From contig CM034137.1 in NCBI GenBank assembly GCA_019914995.1, forward strand, positions 1,674,001 through 1,738,000: a stretch of DNA of 64,000 nt, written 5' to 3'. A program made the position numbers and the translations under genes. Under the pieces are notes generated by a model. It worked only from the letters and a program-made list of their open reading frames with translations, was not told the origin of the DNA and made no database searches. Positions 30,201 through 42,750 of this stretch are shown in pieces. How positions within the stretch are numbered: the first letter of the stretch is position 1; each line of letters opens with the position of its first letter. The stretch is from Acanthochlamys bracteata. Lineage: Eukaryota > Streptophyta > Magnoliopsida > Pandanales > Velloziaceae.

Positions 30201-32826
30201 ATGCAGATATACAATGGTCATCATTCAGTTGGCTTCCAGTTAAATAATTTACCTACATACCAGATCAAAATACCAAAAAAAAAAAAGAAAAAAAAAAACT
30301 TAAGCTACAGGCCCCACCCCGTCTCCGCTGGATCTGTTCCCGGGAGTACCCTCAAAAAGAAGAAAATCTCTAAATTATAAGGATACAAATAGATGAAACA
30401 ACACCAAGACTTGAGTTTGACTGATTGCTTCAAATTCTCTACATATAAAAACTCCAGCCCAAAATTACATGTTGGGTTTACACTATACATCAAGCAATGA
30501 GTTTCCACAGAGCCAGCTACAACAATATCACAATCATAATATTTAGCAATTACATATACCGTCAAACATAGAAGTGACATGAACTAATGACATGCATTTT
30601 AATGGTAAAAACTAACAAAAAAATTGAAAACTGGGGTTTTTCCATGATTACTGCTGAATTAGTGCACCATACCTGGCCATGAACGTCTCGCAAACTGTAA
30701 AATGACCACCATCAGGAATATTTATGTCAACAAGAGAAGGCATAGCTCACAAAATCTCCCTTGTTTGCAAAACAATCTGGAAAGCATACCTGAAGTGCAC
30801 ATTTGTTATGGCTCTGACATAATATAAGCAACAGATGGAAAATGCGTTTTGTACATAGAAAATTAATCAACTATACTTACCTTTTATGTAAGAATTTCTG
30901 GTGTTTAAAGTCATGCAGCATTTTCTTCACAAAATCCAAAGTCACTACCTCTCCCTCGCTTCGAGTTCCTGTGAATTGCGGTTCCACATCTGTGTCAATA
31001 AAAAAGAAACTTCATTAATTATGAATATGGGTAGAAATGAAACTAGAGCATACAGATGTAAGAAAGAGCCATTTTTAATATTTCTTTTCCTTTTTCCTTA
31101 ATTCTTGACAATACTTCTTTCCTGTTGTAATTTGTATGAATGTCATGACAAGGTAAATTTTACAATAGAATAAGGAAAAGTAAAGAACAACAGTTGAGAA
31201 ACAAAAGGTACTAACACAATTCAATACTTCTTAATGAGGTACACTGGTAACCCATGGAAGGTCCTATTACAGAAAGGACCTATCTGGGAATCACTTAGTT
31301 TATCAAAGGCTGACTTAAGAGGATGAGTTGATCTTCAGTCTTGATAGAGATTTTCCAAGTACCAATCAAGGATGATAGTGACTCCATAGATAGTACTGAA
31401 TCACAGTAACATTAATACACATCATAACCAATGAATGAAACTTTACCTATGCAGTGATAATCAATTGAATCTCCAACAGAACACCTTTCAGATTCCTGTA
31501 CAGTGATTGCTTCTTCAAATCGAATTTTCTGTACAGCTTTCTCACACCTTCAACTTTCTTGTAGCATCTGGATCATTCGGGGGCAAATTCGCTTTACCTA
31601 ATTTTTAAAATATAGTATATAGTCATCGTCATTTCAAAATAGGAACTACCTCCCCAAAATTCAAAATAAAATAAAAAGGCCAGAAAAGTAAAACTCATGT
31701 GACCGAGAAATAGAACACAACAGGACAAGCTCCAATAAAAATTACAAAAAGGAATTGCTCCAAAAGGTGACCTCTGTTTATAAATTCTATCATGACAAGA
31801 AATTAGATTCTAAGCTGGGCTCGAAGGATTTAGGGGCTGAACAAGAAGGCGATAAAATAATGACAAAGTGATCTCAGAGAAGAGATACTTGAAACAATAA
31901 CCAACCTATGAATAACTATTACTCAACTACAACAGAAACATTTATATGGAAACACTGATTCTTAAATGATTGATGGGATACTCAATTTGATAAGATGTTA
32001 ACCTCTTACTACGAATTTTTTATTGATTTGCTTCTAGTACAAGCATGTGATTACCATAGAGCTTTTTTGCAAAATTTAAGTCAACTGACAGATAAGACTG
32101 ACCTGTTGAAAATCTTTTAGAGCATCCTTAAATTTTCCCGTTGCAAGGTATGCTGCTCCCCGTCTAGAATGCCCCTAAAAAGTTAAACAAAAGAAGAAAG
32201 AAAATCAGGCACGTAGTAAAAGTTTGCAGTACACAAGAAGAGGTTGCATGTAAATCATGCACCTTTGAATATTTGGGATCAATTTCAATAGCTTTTGATG
32301 CATCTTGCATTGCATTTCCATATTCCTCGAGTTTGATGCGTGCAAATGCACGGTTCGCCCAGTATACAGCATTGAGACTGTTTAACTCAACAGCTTGACT
32401 ATATAACTTAACCGCTTGAGAGAACTTGTTGTTAGCTGAACAGCACTGAGCAAAATGAGAGTTCAAAGGATAGAAATGTGTGATAAAAGTTTGCAACCTT
32501 TGTAGGAGAAGTTAAAAACTCATACAGCAAAACATCATCTCATCAAAGGGATCTAACAGGTCATCAACATATAGATTATGAAGTCATGTATATACTACAA
32601 TTGCATCATAATTCCTTGGTAAAGATACAAGCGCAGCACATAAAGACTATGCTTCGAATTAAAAAGACTTGTTTACAGGAGACATAAATAAAGGCAATAA
32701 TAGGAATACAGATAGGAGAAAGACAAAATGTAATAAGGAAGAGGGTAGTGCATCTTTAAAGACTTCATTAGCTAAAAGTTTAACTCCTTCCACTCGCTCT
32801 ATATGCGAGTTTGCAGTGTCACCCAT
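27286..32826 (-). pseudogene. PP5: Serine/threonine protein phosphatase 5 (PP5/PAPP5), unprocessed pseudogene
   Basis: Functional PP5 has an N-terminal TPR domain and a PPP catalytic domain. Here the introns are retained and about 12 exons are recognisable: 32826-32754, 32435-32263, 32174-32103, 31597-31447, 30989-30881, 30789-30673, 30091-29944, 29184-28939, 28813-28687, 28606-28506, 27858-27784, 27345-27286. Conserved text includes [62 protein letters not shown] and FSAPNYCDQMGNKGAFIRF. It is broken: the exon 1 donor reads AT instead of GT, exon 4 has paired indels with a TGA at 31552-31550, exon 6 has TGA at 30749-30747 and loses one G inside the GDVHG metal motif (~30688), and exon 9 has a one-base insertion in an A-run (~28752). 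It arose by DNA duplication, not retroposition. Transcription is unknown. Confidence 0.9.
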
Positions 32827-33644
32827 GCTGGTCACATACAAAAAATGCTTCACCTAGCCTCAAAGCAGACAGCTAACTCCATTATACAACAGATAAACCT
32901 GGTTCAAATAATTCAAATAAAGCAAACCCAAAAGTAACTCTGTATGCTTGATAAAAGTTAAAACTTAATACAAGTATTAAGAGAAAATTCTATAATGTCT
33001 AACGTATAATACGGACTCTTAGAAAAGATCCTATGACCAATGTTACTGGACTCAGCCAAATTTCTATTTGTAGAAACCTTGACCAGAAGTATGCCACAAA
33101 TTTCCTAACATTTTCGGTGATCCTTTCCAACAATTTACGCAACAAGTTACGCTTCAATCAAGTACGAAACAGTCTACTATAGAAAACAAATTATTACTTA
33201 TACAGGACTCTTGCTCGATTACAAACATATTAAGAAGCTGACTATAATTTAACAAATGGCAATACCAGCAACGCTAGCTCCTAATCGAAGTCAAAAAGTA
33301 AATTTTTCAACTTTTTCCAAAATATCTCAAACTACGAAAAATTATGAACTGAAATTCAACAAATGTACATAAAATTCACTAAAAACTAGATGATAGATCA
33401 ACAGTTTTGCAACCTACAGAGGAACCAAGTCACCAACTGTGCAATTTCGCCAAAACAAAAAATATAAAATAAATAAAAACATAGAAACAACCACTAGAAA
33501 GAAAAGCGGAGTTACCTCGATTTTGATCCTCAAAAAGAGCTGCAACACTGAGATATGGGAGAAGAAAATAATTTAATTAGCGACAAGGATTGGGGAAATT
33601 TTGATTCTATTCGATTCTGGAGTGGAACAAAAACCCTATTAAGA

Positions 33645-33855
33645 GATGTTTGGGAGTAATTACTGAAAATAAGCTTTTCAAAAAAAATATTTCAGAAATT
33701 TTAAAAGTTAAGTTTTATTTTTACTTAAAAAAATTATTAAAAAAATTCACAACCATAAAATTTTTTTTATATTTAAAATTTTATAAAATATTCTAGAAGT
33801 ATTTTAAAAAACATAAAATAAAAAATTAGAAAAAAAAAATTCTTCCAAAAATACT
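33645..33855. mobile_element. MITE-like element related to the one in NADP-ME intron 1
   Basis: The left end GATGTTTGGGAGTAATTACTG matches the 1637 element's terminus over GATGTTTGGGAGTA. The right end, AATTCTTCCAAAAATACTC, is an imperfect inverted counterpart. The interior is AT-rich and non-coding. Confidence 0.55.
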
Positions 33856-34020
33856 CTAACCCTGCTCAAAAATAATTGACTTGTAATTTTTGTACTTTTA
33901 AAATTTTAAAAAAAAAATTATAAATTATTCTAAAAATAAAACTATAAACTAAAGTTAGGAAAAAAAAAATTTCCAAAAAATGCCCTAACCCTGCTCATGA
34001 ATAATTGACTTGTAATTTAT
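33856..34020. repeat. 129-bp-period tandem duplication
   Basis: CTAACCCTGCTC...ATAATTGACTTGTAATTT occurs at 33856 and again at 33985 with only a few changes. Each is preceded by a similar ...TTCCAAAAA end of the adjacent MITE, so the MITE's right end plus its flank was duplicated. Confidence 0.75.
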
Positions 34021-34990
34021 TACTCATTTAGCTATACAAAAATTAATTTTCGTGAATCATTGCTACCGCTACTGCTCTGGCACGTACACTTTTTATGTCT
34101 GAGATAGTTATGTGAATTTTGACTCGGACCATTATTTATATACCGGCCAATATATCCTAGCCCAACCCATCAGCCCAAAATATCGAATCGGAAAAGATGT
34201 GGTAAAAATTTAATTTTATCAAAAGTTGAAAGAAAAAAGGTATTTGATTCTATCTGATTATAGATTCTATTTAATAATTTCCTACTCTGTGAATTTATAT
34301 AATCTGAAAATCAGAAGACTCTAGCTTCTAAATTTTAAATTTTGATCCTAACTTTTGATTATGCACAGCTTCACCAACGCATACCCTTACTAAATCAATG
34401 AAGTAGTACACTTCCAATATTGATTATTAAACAAAATACAAATGAGATACCGGAAGTTATTCGGTGGGATCACTTTGGTTGGAAGTTACTTCCGACGAAG
34501 AAAAGAATTAGGTAAGTCATTTAGAAATTAGAAGACGCTTTCTAAAGCAAGTGACATTCGAATTTTTAAAAAAAACACACACCTTAATGGGAACAGAAGA
34601 GAAACAACACAAGTCGTTCATCTTAAGAGTAAGAAATTATACATAAGCATAAAAAAATACATATTTACATAATATAAACTTCAATTCACCAAAAAATCTA
34701 CAAAGAGAAACTAGTCAGCAACCACCGCCGGCATTATAACTAATTCGCTAGCTTCATTATACTTGGTCCACTTAAGAAGTGTGGCTGCTGTAACTCAGCA
34801 GTGAGAAGGCAAGCACAAGATTAAAAACATCATATCCTGATGCATGTAAATACATCAGAATCTCACTTCCGAGACTTCCAAAAACTGTTGCCCTAACCAA
34901 GCTACGCTATGTGGTTAAAATACGGTCGACCTCAGAACAAGAGTATTTGCAGACTGTGAGTTCGAGATACCAATATGCCAAGTAAAGCAA

Positions 34991-37900
34991 TTATAACCTC
35001 CTCCTCTTTGTAGTTTTACCATGCTGCCGATGAGGGACTTCCATTGGCACACATATATCAGGGACGAAGCAAGTATTATCATAAGTAGGATTTTGCCGAG
35101 ATTTTGGCCAATGAAGACCAGAAGCTGTTGGTGGAGATGGAATTCCAGGTACTATCCACTGAATCTCAGGCACCTGACCTAGGCACTCATCAGCATCCAA
35201 TTCTTCATCAGTTGAGCGATATGAATCATCTGAACTTCCAAATTTACCACTATCAGTCTGCCAAGAATCATCAAAATCAGTGAGAAATATGGCCGTACAA
35301 TTCAAAACATAATAAGGTATACTTGTCAAAAGGACTTGACTATCACGGCTACATAGAAAGTCAAAACCATGCTATTTCAGTAAGATAAAAAAAACCAGTT
35401 ACAGAAACTAGTTTCACAAACAAGATGCAGGTAGACCTTGAAAGACGTAACACAACCAAAACTCACCACAAGAGATCATACACAACTATACTCCTAGTCA
35501 CATGATTCAATGGTGATGGTGGTGAAGCCATAGCGCAACATCAACAAAAAATTGACCGAACTAGAGACACATTTTTTTTCTAAAGCTTCTGATATAAACA
35601 GAATTACAATAACAACAACATATCTACCTAATGTTCAAAAGCAGAAAAAACAGTCCATGCTAAAAGCTAGCTGTTGTAAGAAAAATCAAACCATACAGAA
35701 AAATCAAACTATACCTTAGAAGAACCATGCTCCATGAAGCCAAAGTTCTGGCTAAAATCTGTTAAAGCAAATAAGTTCTCCAAAGGCCAATCAATGAATG
35801 TGCGTGGAGTAGCAGCATCAGGGAATGACGTCTTGTTAGTTGCCAAAAGACCATTTTTTCCCATTTGGCCAGTAAATACTTCATTAGTTTCTCTGTATGA
35901 CGATACTGCAGGAGTTCTATTGGTTATTGTATCAATAGATTGCTCAACAGTTGTTACAGCAGAGCTTGGCTGCTCTTTTGGAACTGTTGAAATTGGTTCA
36001 GTGGATTCAAGGCCTACTCGCACCCCAGTTAGCAAAAATCTCTGATGAGCAGAGACAAAAACATTAGCTGTGTGAATTGTAACATCACATTTTCTGCAGA
36101 GCAAGGCACGATCTTCCAAGCAGAAGAAGAAACCCGCAGCTTCCTGAAATTAATATAGCTTCAGTTCAGGAGAGTCTTTGAGTAATTACTTGTCAAAAGC
36201 CATAGAACTACAAGCTACCACTGCAGTTAAAATGACAAAGAAGTTATAATCATCTGTGTTAGAAGTCATGGTCTCCAACCCAAAACCTTAAGGCAAAGGG
36301 TGGTATAGTCCAGAACATATAAAAGCTCAAGATGAAATACAAACGGACAATGTGAAACTAAACCCACAATTCCTAACAGATGATGCGTGTAAGGAAGGCC
36401 TGCGGTTTGGACTTATGCTGAACTGGCTTAATACCCACCTTCACATGAAGCATGAATCTTCGTCATGCCTTCACGTGTGTAACGAAGGACCTAGTAGCGG
36501 ACTTAATGGTCTCTGATGCTATGTTATAAATTTGAATCTCCAATCCAAAACCTTAAGTTTCCAAAAACATATAAAAGTCCAGAGGATGGCATGATGAGAA
36601 CTAAACCCAGTATTCTAACAATCTGAACATTGAACATGACAAGAGAATACATATGGGAACACAAGAGTATCGGAAAGACTCTTCTTTAAAAAAGAAAAAA
36701 CAGAAAAGAGCAACGGAAACATAATGTTCCATTCTGGACTTGCAACTTAACTACAATCCACACATACAACAGGGCTCATTTTAGGAAATGAATATGCTGG
36801 ACAATCCAAGAAATCAATACAATCTGAAATAAGTGAGATTGTAATTTCAATTCATCCTCAAGCTCTATGTACTTGTACATCCAATCCAAGAACTATTTGC
36901 AGTTAATTAGGGAATGAACTTTAAGGAATATAAAAGGAGTAACCGCATGAAAAACCAAAAGATAACAAGTCAGACTACATTTCAGAACTACTGACTTACC
37001 AAGTTACCATCTAACAAAATTTGTCCAAATTGCTGGTTTAGTTATGGGCATGTTTCAATTACCACCGCGCTCCATATCCTCCCTCCAGATTTTGAGTTTG
37101 GCACTTCACGTATTCTAAATTACCACTTTGAACTCCACTCTACTTCTACATCAAGCTCTAATTCTATCAAAATTTTACTTCAAACTCCACTTCACGTATA
37201 GCAATTAACACTCTAAATTTTACTTTCAGTAAACTCTACTTTTCAGCGAAGTCTAATTTTGGGCGTGTTTACCTTAAAGAAAAAATAGGTGAAATGAGTT
37301 TTTTAAAAATCAATTTATAAAATTAAATTAAAAATTAAAATATTTAATAAAAAATAAAATTATATATTAATTTAATATTTATAGTAAGTTTTAAAATTAA
37401 ATTTAAAAAAATTATTAATTAAAAAATTTTATTTTAACTTTTTGTGAGTATTTTATATTGAAAGTAAGTTTAAAAAAGTGATTTGGGGTGTCGGTAAACA
37501 CGCCATTTACAAAACTCACTTTGACTAAAACACGTCCTAATTCTAACTCTAAAACCGTAGAAAAAAGAAAAAAGCTAAAGTTCACAAGTCTTCCCCCAAT
37601 AAAAAGATCACATTTTTACCTAACAATTTATCTGCATTAGCATTAATACCACGTCTTTTTTAAAAACAAAAAAAGAAAAGAAAAACAGTTCTCAACCATA
37701 AAAATCTCAAAAACTATTCAAAGAACCGAATTTATCTACAGTGCGTCTCAAACTCTATTAGAAAAGTCAGTACTTACCCAAACATCTCCATTTCAGTGGA
37801 ATCTACGCAAACATAATAAACACGAAACAAATTCAATTCAATTCAATCAAGATCGAAGCAATACCTGACAGATATCACATTTGGGCACTCGGGAAGAAGA

Positions 37901-38095
37901 AGAACAAGAAAAGGAAGAAGAGCTACTACACTTTCCAGAACCTTCTGGAGAAATCAACAGAACTCTCTGGTGTTTTCCAGCAAGTTTGTTAGCAGCATGG
38001 ACCTTATCATCACAAGCCCAACAGAGCGCCGCCTCATCGGCACAACAAAGCACCGCCGCCTCCGCCGCTTCACAAGCGTTACACTGAATCTTCAT
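34991..38095 (-). CDS. BBX22: Double B-box zinc finger protein, BBX22/LZF1 (STH3) type
   Basis: A light-signalling regulator. Relatives act with HY5 to promote photomorphogenesis and are degraded via COP1. Exons 38095-37865, 36143-35715 and 35257-34991 total 927 nt (308 aa). B-box 1 (residues ~5-47) has [21 protein letters not shown], split here as [11 protein letters not shown] and [10 protein letters not shown]-box 2 starts CDICQ at the end of exon 1 and continues [16 protein letters not shown] and [10 protein letters not shown] across the junction. No CCT domain is seen, placing it in the group with only two B-boxes. The C-terminal half resembles Arabidopsis LZF1: [34 protein letters not shown] and a basic end KRRRL. 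VP-containing motifs there are candidate COP1 contacts (inference). Intron 1 is 1.7 kb and contains a TRIM retroelement and nested MITEs. Confidence 0.93.
36257..36620 (-). mobile_element. TRIM (miniature LTR retrotransposon) in BBX22 intron 1
   Basis: On the minus strand it runs 36620 to 36257. The 5' LTR (36620-36522, 99 bp) starts TGTTAGAATACTGGGTTTAG and ends ATAACA. The 3' LTR (36378-36257, 122 bp) starts TGTTAGGAATTGTGGGTTTAG and ends CTAACA. Both share ACTTTTATATGTT- and CTTAAGGTTTTGG-type blocks. Just inside the 5' LTR is TAGCATCAGAGA, close to the TGGTATCAGAGC primer-binding site of initiator-Met tRNA. The interior is only ~143 bp and non-coding. A perfect 5-bp target duplication, ATCTG, flanks it (36252-36256 and 36621-36625). 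It lies in the same orientation as the gene. Confidence 0.88.
37046..37537 (+). mobile_element. MITE with GGGCATGTTT termini, interrupted by another MITE
   Basis: Left part 37046-37261 starts GGGCATGTTTCAATTACCACC; right part 37505-37537 ends ACTAAAACACGTCC. The parts together match the uninterrupted, inverted copy at 43405-43664 in order, with blocks AGATTTTGAGTT, AACTCCAC, CTCTACTT and ACAAAACTCAC. The gap is filled exactly by the MITE at 37262-37504. Confidence 0.75.
37262..37504. mobile_element. MITE, GGCGTGTTTACC family (copy 2), nested in another MITE
   Basis: A perfect 12-bp terminal inverted repeat (GGCGTGTTTACC / GGTAAACACGCC) surrounds ~220 bp of AT-rich sequence. Same family as 13744-13982. 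Nesting shows it transposed after the surrounding element. Confidence 0.85.
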
Positions 38096-38724
38096 AGCTC
38101 TTTGTTACTAAGATTCTCCGGCAAGCTTTTGTTAATCGTTTGAAATGTTGAGCGTGAATATGAATAAAAAAGCAGTGGAGGAGAAGCTGTACAGCAATCG
38201 CGTTCTCCCGAACATAACAACAACCGTGACAAAACCGTTTCCTTCCCGCGTATCTATAACTGGATATTAGCTAGCATTTTGCAAATTCAACTCCTTATTA
38301 TTCTATTTGCTTACACCTACTGCCTTTATACTGCAAAATATAACAGCGTATGGATGGTAGTTAGTGGACCTTATTATGCATACTGATAATATGAGGGATC
38401 TAATTGTAAATTGTCCGCATATACGTGCAGAAATTTTTAGATATATATTTGTCCGGATTTATTTTGTTTTATTATTTTGAAGTCGGCGGTGTCTAGTTGT
38501 GGACACAGAGAATGCACGGTTGTAGTTCTAATAATTTTATAAAATAAACTAAAAGGACAAGCAAAACTTTTTCTTGCTTGAACGTGTGAGAGTGAAAGCA
38601 GTAACCGCCGGCGGGTGATTTACAACCATTCGAACAGTTTCCGAACCGTGTTTGAACCCCAACAGAAAAAGACACAAAACCATGTTGCATGCATATGCTT
38701 GACACCATCATGACCTCACTATGG

Positions 38725-38911
38725 AAATGTACGAAAGTGCTTATTAAAAATATTTTATAATAAATAATTTTTTTTAAAATAAAAATTTTATGACGTAAAA
38801 TTCTTTATATTTTTTTATTTAAAAAAGTTTTGTAAAATATTTTAAAAATTTTATTAAAGAATATAAAATAAAAACTTAAAATAAAAATAAAGATAAGCTC
38901 TCTCTACATTT
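38725..38911. mobile_element. MITE-like element, AAATGTA...GCTTAT termini
   Basis: The left end AAATGTACGAAAGTGCTTAT and the inverted right end (reading AAATGTAGAGAGAGCTTAT) match over most of 19 bp. The interior is AT-rich and ~150 bp long. Related GTGCTTA-type ends recur near 43015, 48240 and 62665. Confidence 0.6.
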
Positions 38912-39861
38912 GTATGATATCAATATGGAGACTGGATATATAAAGGTGGGTTATAGTATCAATTTATCTTTAAGAAATTTTAAAATTTTTTTATTGTTTA
39001 TTATTTTTTAAATATGGAATATAATAAATTATATCGTATAAGTTTTGATTCAATTTTCAAAAAAATTTAGTATTTTATTATAAAAGACTCTTTATTAGAA
39101 GTACTACAAATGTCTATTTATTTTAAAAAGACTTTCAAAAAATTTTTTTGGTAGTATTTTTATTTTTTACATTTTAATTTGTTTACTAAAAGTAATTTTA
39201 ATATTCTAGCTAAACAAAGTATACGAAAATTTTATTATTACTTTATTTCTTTTTTAAATAAATAAACTTATTTTAATAATTTATTATAATTTATTTTGAA
39301 TAACTTAATTTTAGTTGAAAAAATTACACCTAATTAATTGGAGAAAGAAAAAGAGCAAAGAACGGAAACGTTTGAAAATATTTTTTAAGACATTAAATAT
39401 TTTTATTATATTTTAATAAATTTTATTATTTAATATTAAAATAATATATCATAATAAAAATTAAGATATTTTTATACAAATTATAAAAATTTTATTAAAT
39501 ATGAATTTAAATATTAATAAATTATTTTCAGAAGGCGATTTCGAATTACCACTTTGGAATTGAAAAAAATATTTTTAAGAAAGCGTTCAAAATATTTTTA
39601 AATAAATTTTTTCTAAAATAAAAATATTTTTATTTTTTAAAGTAAATTCTACTTTTTTATTTAAAAAATATGTATAAAAAATCTTATTATATAAAACTTT
39701 TTTATACCTTTTAATTTTTTAAATATTTATAAAAATATATTAAAATTTTATAATAAAAAGTTAAAAAAATATTTTTGAAGTAATCAATGACAAACGCTTA
39801 TTTTTGAGGTAATCAATGACATATCGTAAGCAAAAGGCCACTCCTGTCACCCTCAGTAAAC

Positions 39862-40152
39862 GCGTGTTTCAAATGCTCATATTTTTTAGTTTTTTATCAA
39901 ATTTTAAATTTTAAATAATTTTTATATTTTAATTATATAAAAAATTTAAAATTTTATTTTTATATATAAAATTTTAGTTTTAATTTTTTTATTTATATAT
40001 TTTCTATACGATTATATTTTTTAATTTTTAACATATTTTTAAAATCTATTGAAACATAAATATTAAATTCTATTTTTATTTTATTTTTAAAAAAATTTTT
40101 ACTTTTTATTTTTTATTTTTACAAACTTAATTACGAATATTTAAAATACCGC
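39862..40152. mobile_element. AT-rich ~290-bp MITE family, copy 1
   Basis: Starts GCGTGTTTCAAATGC and ends ...GAATATTTAAAATACCGC, an imperfect inverted repeat. The interior (ATCAAATTTTAAATTTTAA..., ...TTTATATATTTTCTATACG...) is shared almost word for word with copies at 46240 and 47149. Confidence 0.75.
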
Positions 40153-42559
40153 ATAGACTTTGCACCCGTTTGGAGAACATATAATTTCCAGAACGTTTTC
40201 ATTGTGATGATCGCATTTGAAAGAAAGCACAGATTGAAGACATGTCTGATTCTCCGGACTATTTAAGTGTAACTTTGAAAAATATTATACATAAATAAAA
40301 GTTATTTTTATCATATTTTAAAAAATAAAATTTTATCTAAAACTTAAAAATAATTAATAATAAAATTTTATTACGGAAATTTTTTATATTTTCAAATTTT
40401 AAATAAATTTAAAAATATCATAAATTTTTTTAAAATATATATTTTAAATTAAAAATTATCTTTTCAAAATAGACTACAGAACAGCCCCTCCATTTACTGT
40501 ATTCTGATTCATGCACGTTGCATTTTCAATTCAGAAGGTTTTCCGGCCCTATCTCATATTAATCAAAATATTTTACTTATTTTATTTTTAATTTTACATT
40601 TTCTAAATTTGTATAAAATTATACAAATATATTATATATTATAAAATACATCCTTCCACTAAAAAATTTCAATAAAAAAATCATTAACAGGAATATTAGA
40701 ACATGCAAAAATTTAACGGAAAACAGCTATTCCACCAAAACTACTCCAGCATAATTGCTAAGTAATTTTATTTTAGTTTTTTATATTATATTCTCAATTT
40801 TCTATACTTATTAATTTTTTAAAAATATAAAAAATTTCACATCTAAAATATTGCTATTGCTTAATTTTCTTATTCTAAACTCAATTTCACAAAATTTTCA
40901 AATATCTTTTATTTAAAATTTCATTCACTGCCAAATATTTCCTACAACATAACTTTTGTTCCAACTTAAAGATTGTAATCCTTCTCAAAAAAGACTTGTA
41001 TAAATATATAGATCATATTTGACATAATTATATTGAACAACTTTTGAAAATTTTAATCTAAAAAAGCTTACATTAATATTACAGAAAAATTTTCAAAAAA
41101 ACTTTCTAAATATTTTCATAATTTTCAAAAATAAACCTAGTTATAATTTATACGTTACATAATTATATAATTATTATGCATGACAAATTCTTCTCAAGTT
41201 ATCGTAATCCTTTTTAGAAAAGTATTTATGAAGTTCTATTTTTTCAATTATATTTTTGAAATACGGTCTTAGTCAGCGTCGCTACACAAAAATTCCGTGT
41301 GATCTTGTACTAATACGGTCTTTGTTAGCTTTGCTGTTAAAATTTTTATTTCTTAATAAAATTTGTTATAATACTTTATCAAATTTGTTTAAAAAATTTA
41401 AAAAATTTATTATTTTATTATTTTGAAAATTTATTTTATCAAAAAATAAAACTTTTTATATATTTTTCGTTAAATAAAAAATAATATAAAATAAAAATAG
41501 TACGAAAGATATGCCAACATTCCGGACATAGGATAGATGGTCCCTTCTCTACTGTTATATCATGTGAAGTGGATTGGATTTCAATAATCCGTGCAATAAT
41601 GGAATATCAATGTCTTGGAAATATTGCCTCTCCCATCATTTACTTGAGATCTCCAAATAAAATATGCATTCAGAATTCTCAGCTGAAGCCAAGTTGACCA
41701 GGCAGCTGTGGAGATTCTGAAGGTGCAAAAGTTTTTTTAAAATATAATTTTTTTAAAAAATAAGTTACATTTTTTATTTAAAATAATAATGATAATTTTT
41801 TATTACAGTAACATTTTTTATAATGTTTAAATTTTAAATAATATTTTTATATAAAAAATTTATTAAAATTATAAATTAAAATTAAAAATTATTTTTTGAA
41901 ATGAAACATTTAACGCTTCCTTGATCTAAACGAGAGTTTACTAAATCGTGTGTTTAACATTATATATAAAAAATTTTTACTGAAATAAAAGATACTTTTA
42001 TTATATATAAAAAAATTAATTTTTATTTAAAAAATAAAAATAAATTTAAAAAAATTTATCATGTAAAATTACTATATATTTTATAATTATTAAAAATTAT
42101 GAAGTTAAGAAGTTAGATAAGTATTTTTTCTATGAGTGAATTCTAAAGTATTGAAGTATACAAATTGAATTTCAAAAATTTGAACTTGAAATGGAAGCGT
42201 TACCCGTATGAGAATCTAGAGACTGTTGCTGCAATTGGAACACAGCGTTAAAAATTAAAGATTTTTAGAGCCGAGTGAAGAACTCAACTTGAGCTCCTCA
42301 AACAGCCAACAACCCAACCGCAGTGACAAATGCTAAATGAACAAAGACAACAACAACTACACTGTTCTCCATTAATTTCAACTGTACTGCAATAGCATTC
42401 CAATTATTCCACACCTTTTGGTTTACAATTTAATTTATAAAATTGAAGCATTCTCAGGTCGCAATTCTATTGACAGTGTTTGTTCGTTCTAGCGCAGCTT
42501 ACGAAACAAAGAGCTGTACTGGAGTAGAGAAGAAGAAATATATACATACGATATATATT

Positions 42560-42750
42560 CATGGCCGCGAGAGGGCGGACCCTCGGCATAGGCTTGGTCC
42601 GTGGCTAGTAAACGTCTAGTGGTTTCATAAGCAGCATTACTCGCAGCCAAGACATATGGGCGATGTCTATCATCGCCGATGAACTGCTCCAGAATTCATA
42701 CGGCCGCCGCCATCGAGCGCCGCGCGCCGAGGACTCGCGAGAAGTAGACC
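42560..42750. other. GC-rich island of unknown origin
   Basis: About 190 bp of high-GC DNA, including GGCCGCCGCCATCGAGCGCC, sits abruptly in >70% AT surroundings. On the minus strand one frame reads ILEQFIGDDRHRPYV followed by LAASNAAYETTRRLLATDQA (one frame, quoted in two pieces), preceded by a stop. It looks like coding sequence but I cannot name a family. It could be a remnant exon, an inserted foreign or organellar piece, or a small unannotated exon. Confidence 0.4.

Larger units (their letters stand above)
32827..34990. other. Region between PP5 pseudogene and BBX gene
   Basis: About 2.2 kb. It includes the upstream region of the PP5 pseudogene, a MITE-like element (~33645-33855), a 129-bp tandem duplication (33856-34018), and the BBX 3' flank. 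No gene recognised. Confidence 0.6.

Noticed and set aside
30241..30360. GC-rich patch with poly-A in a PP5 pseudogene intron as a retroposed gene
   Set aside because: Only ~45 bp is GC-rich, with no identifiable coding sequence or target duplication.
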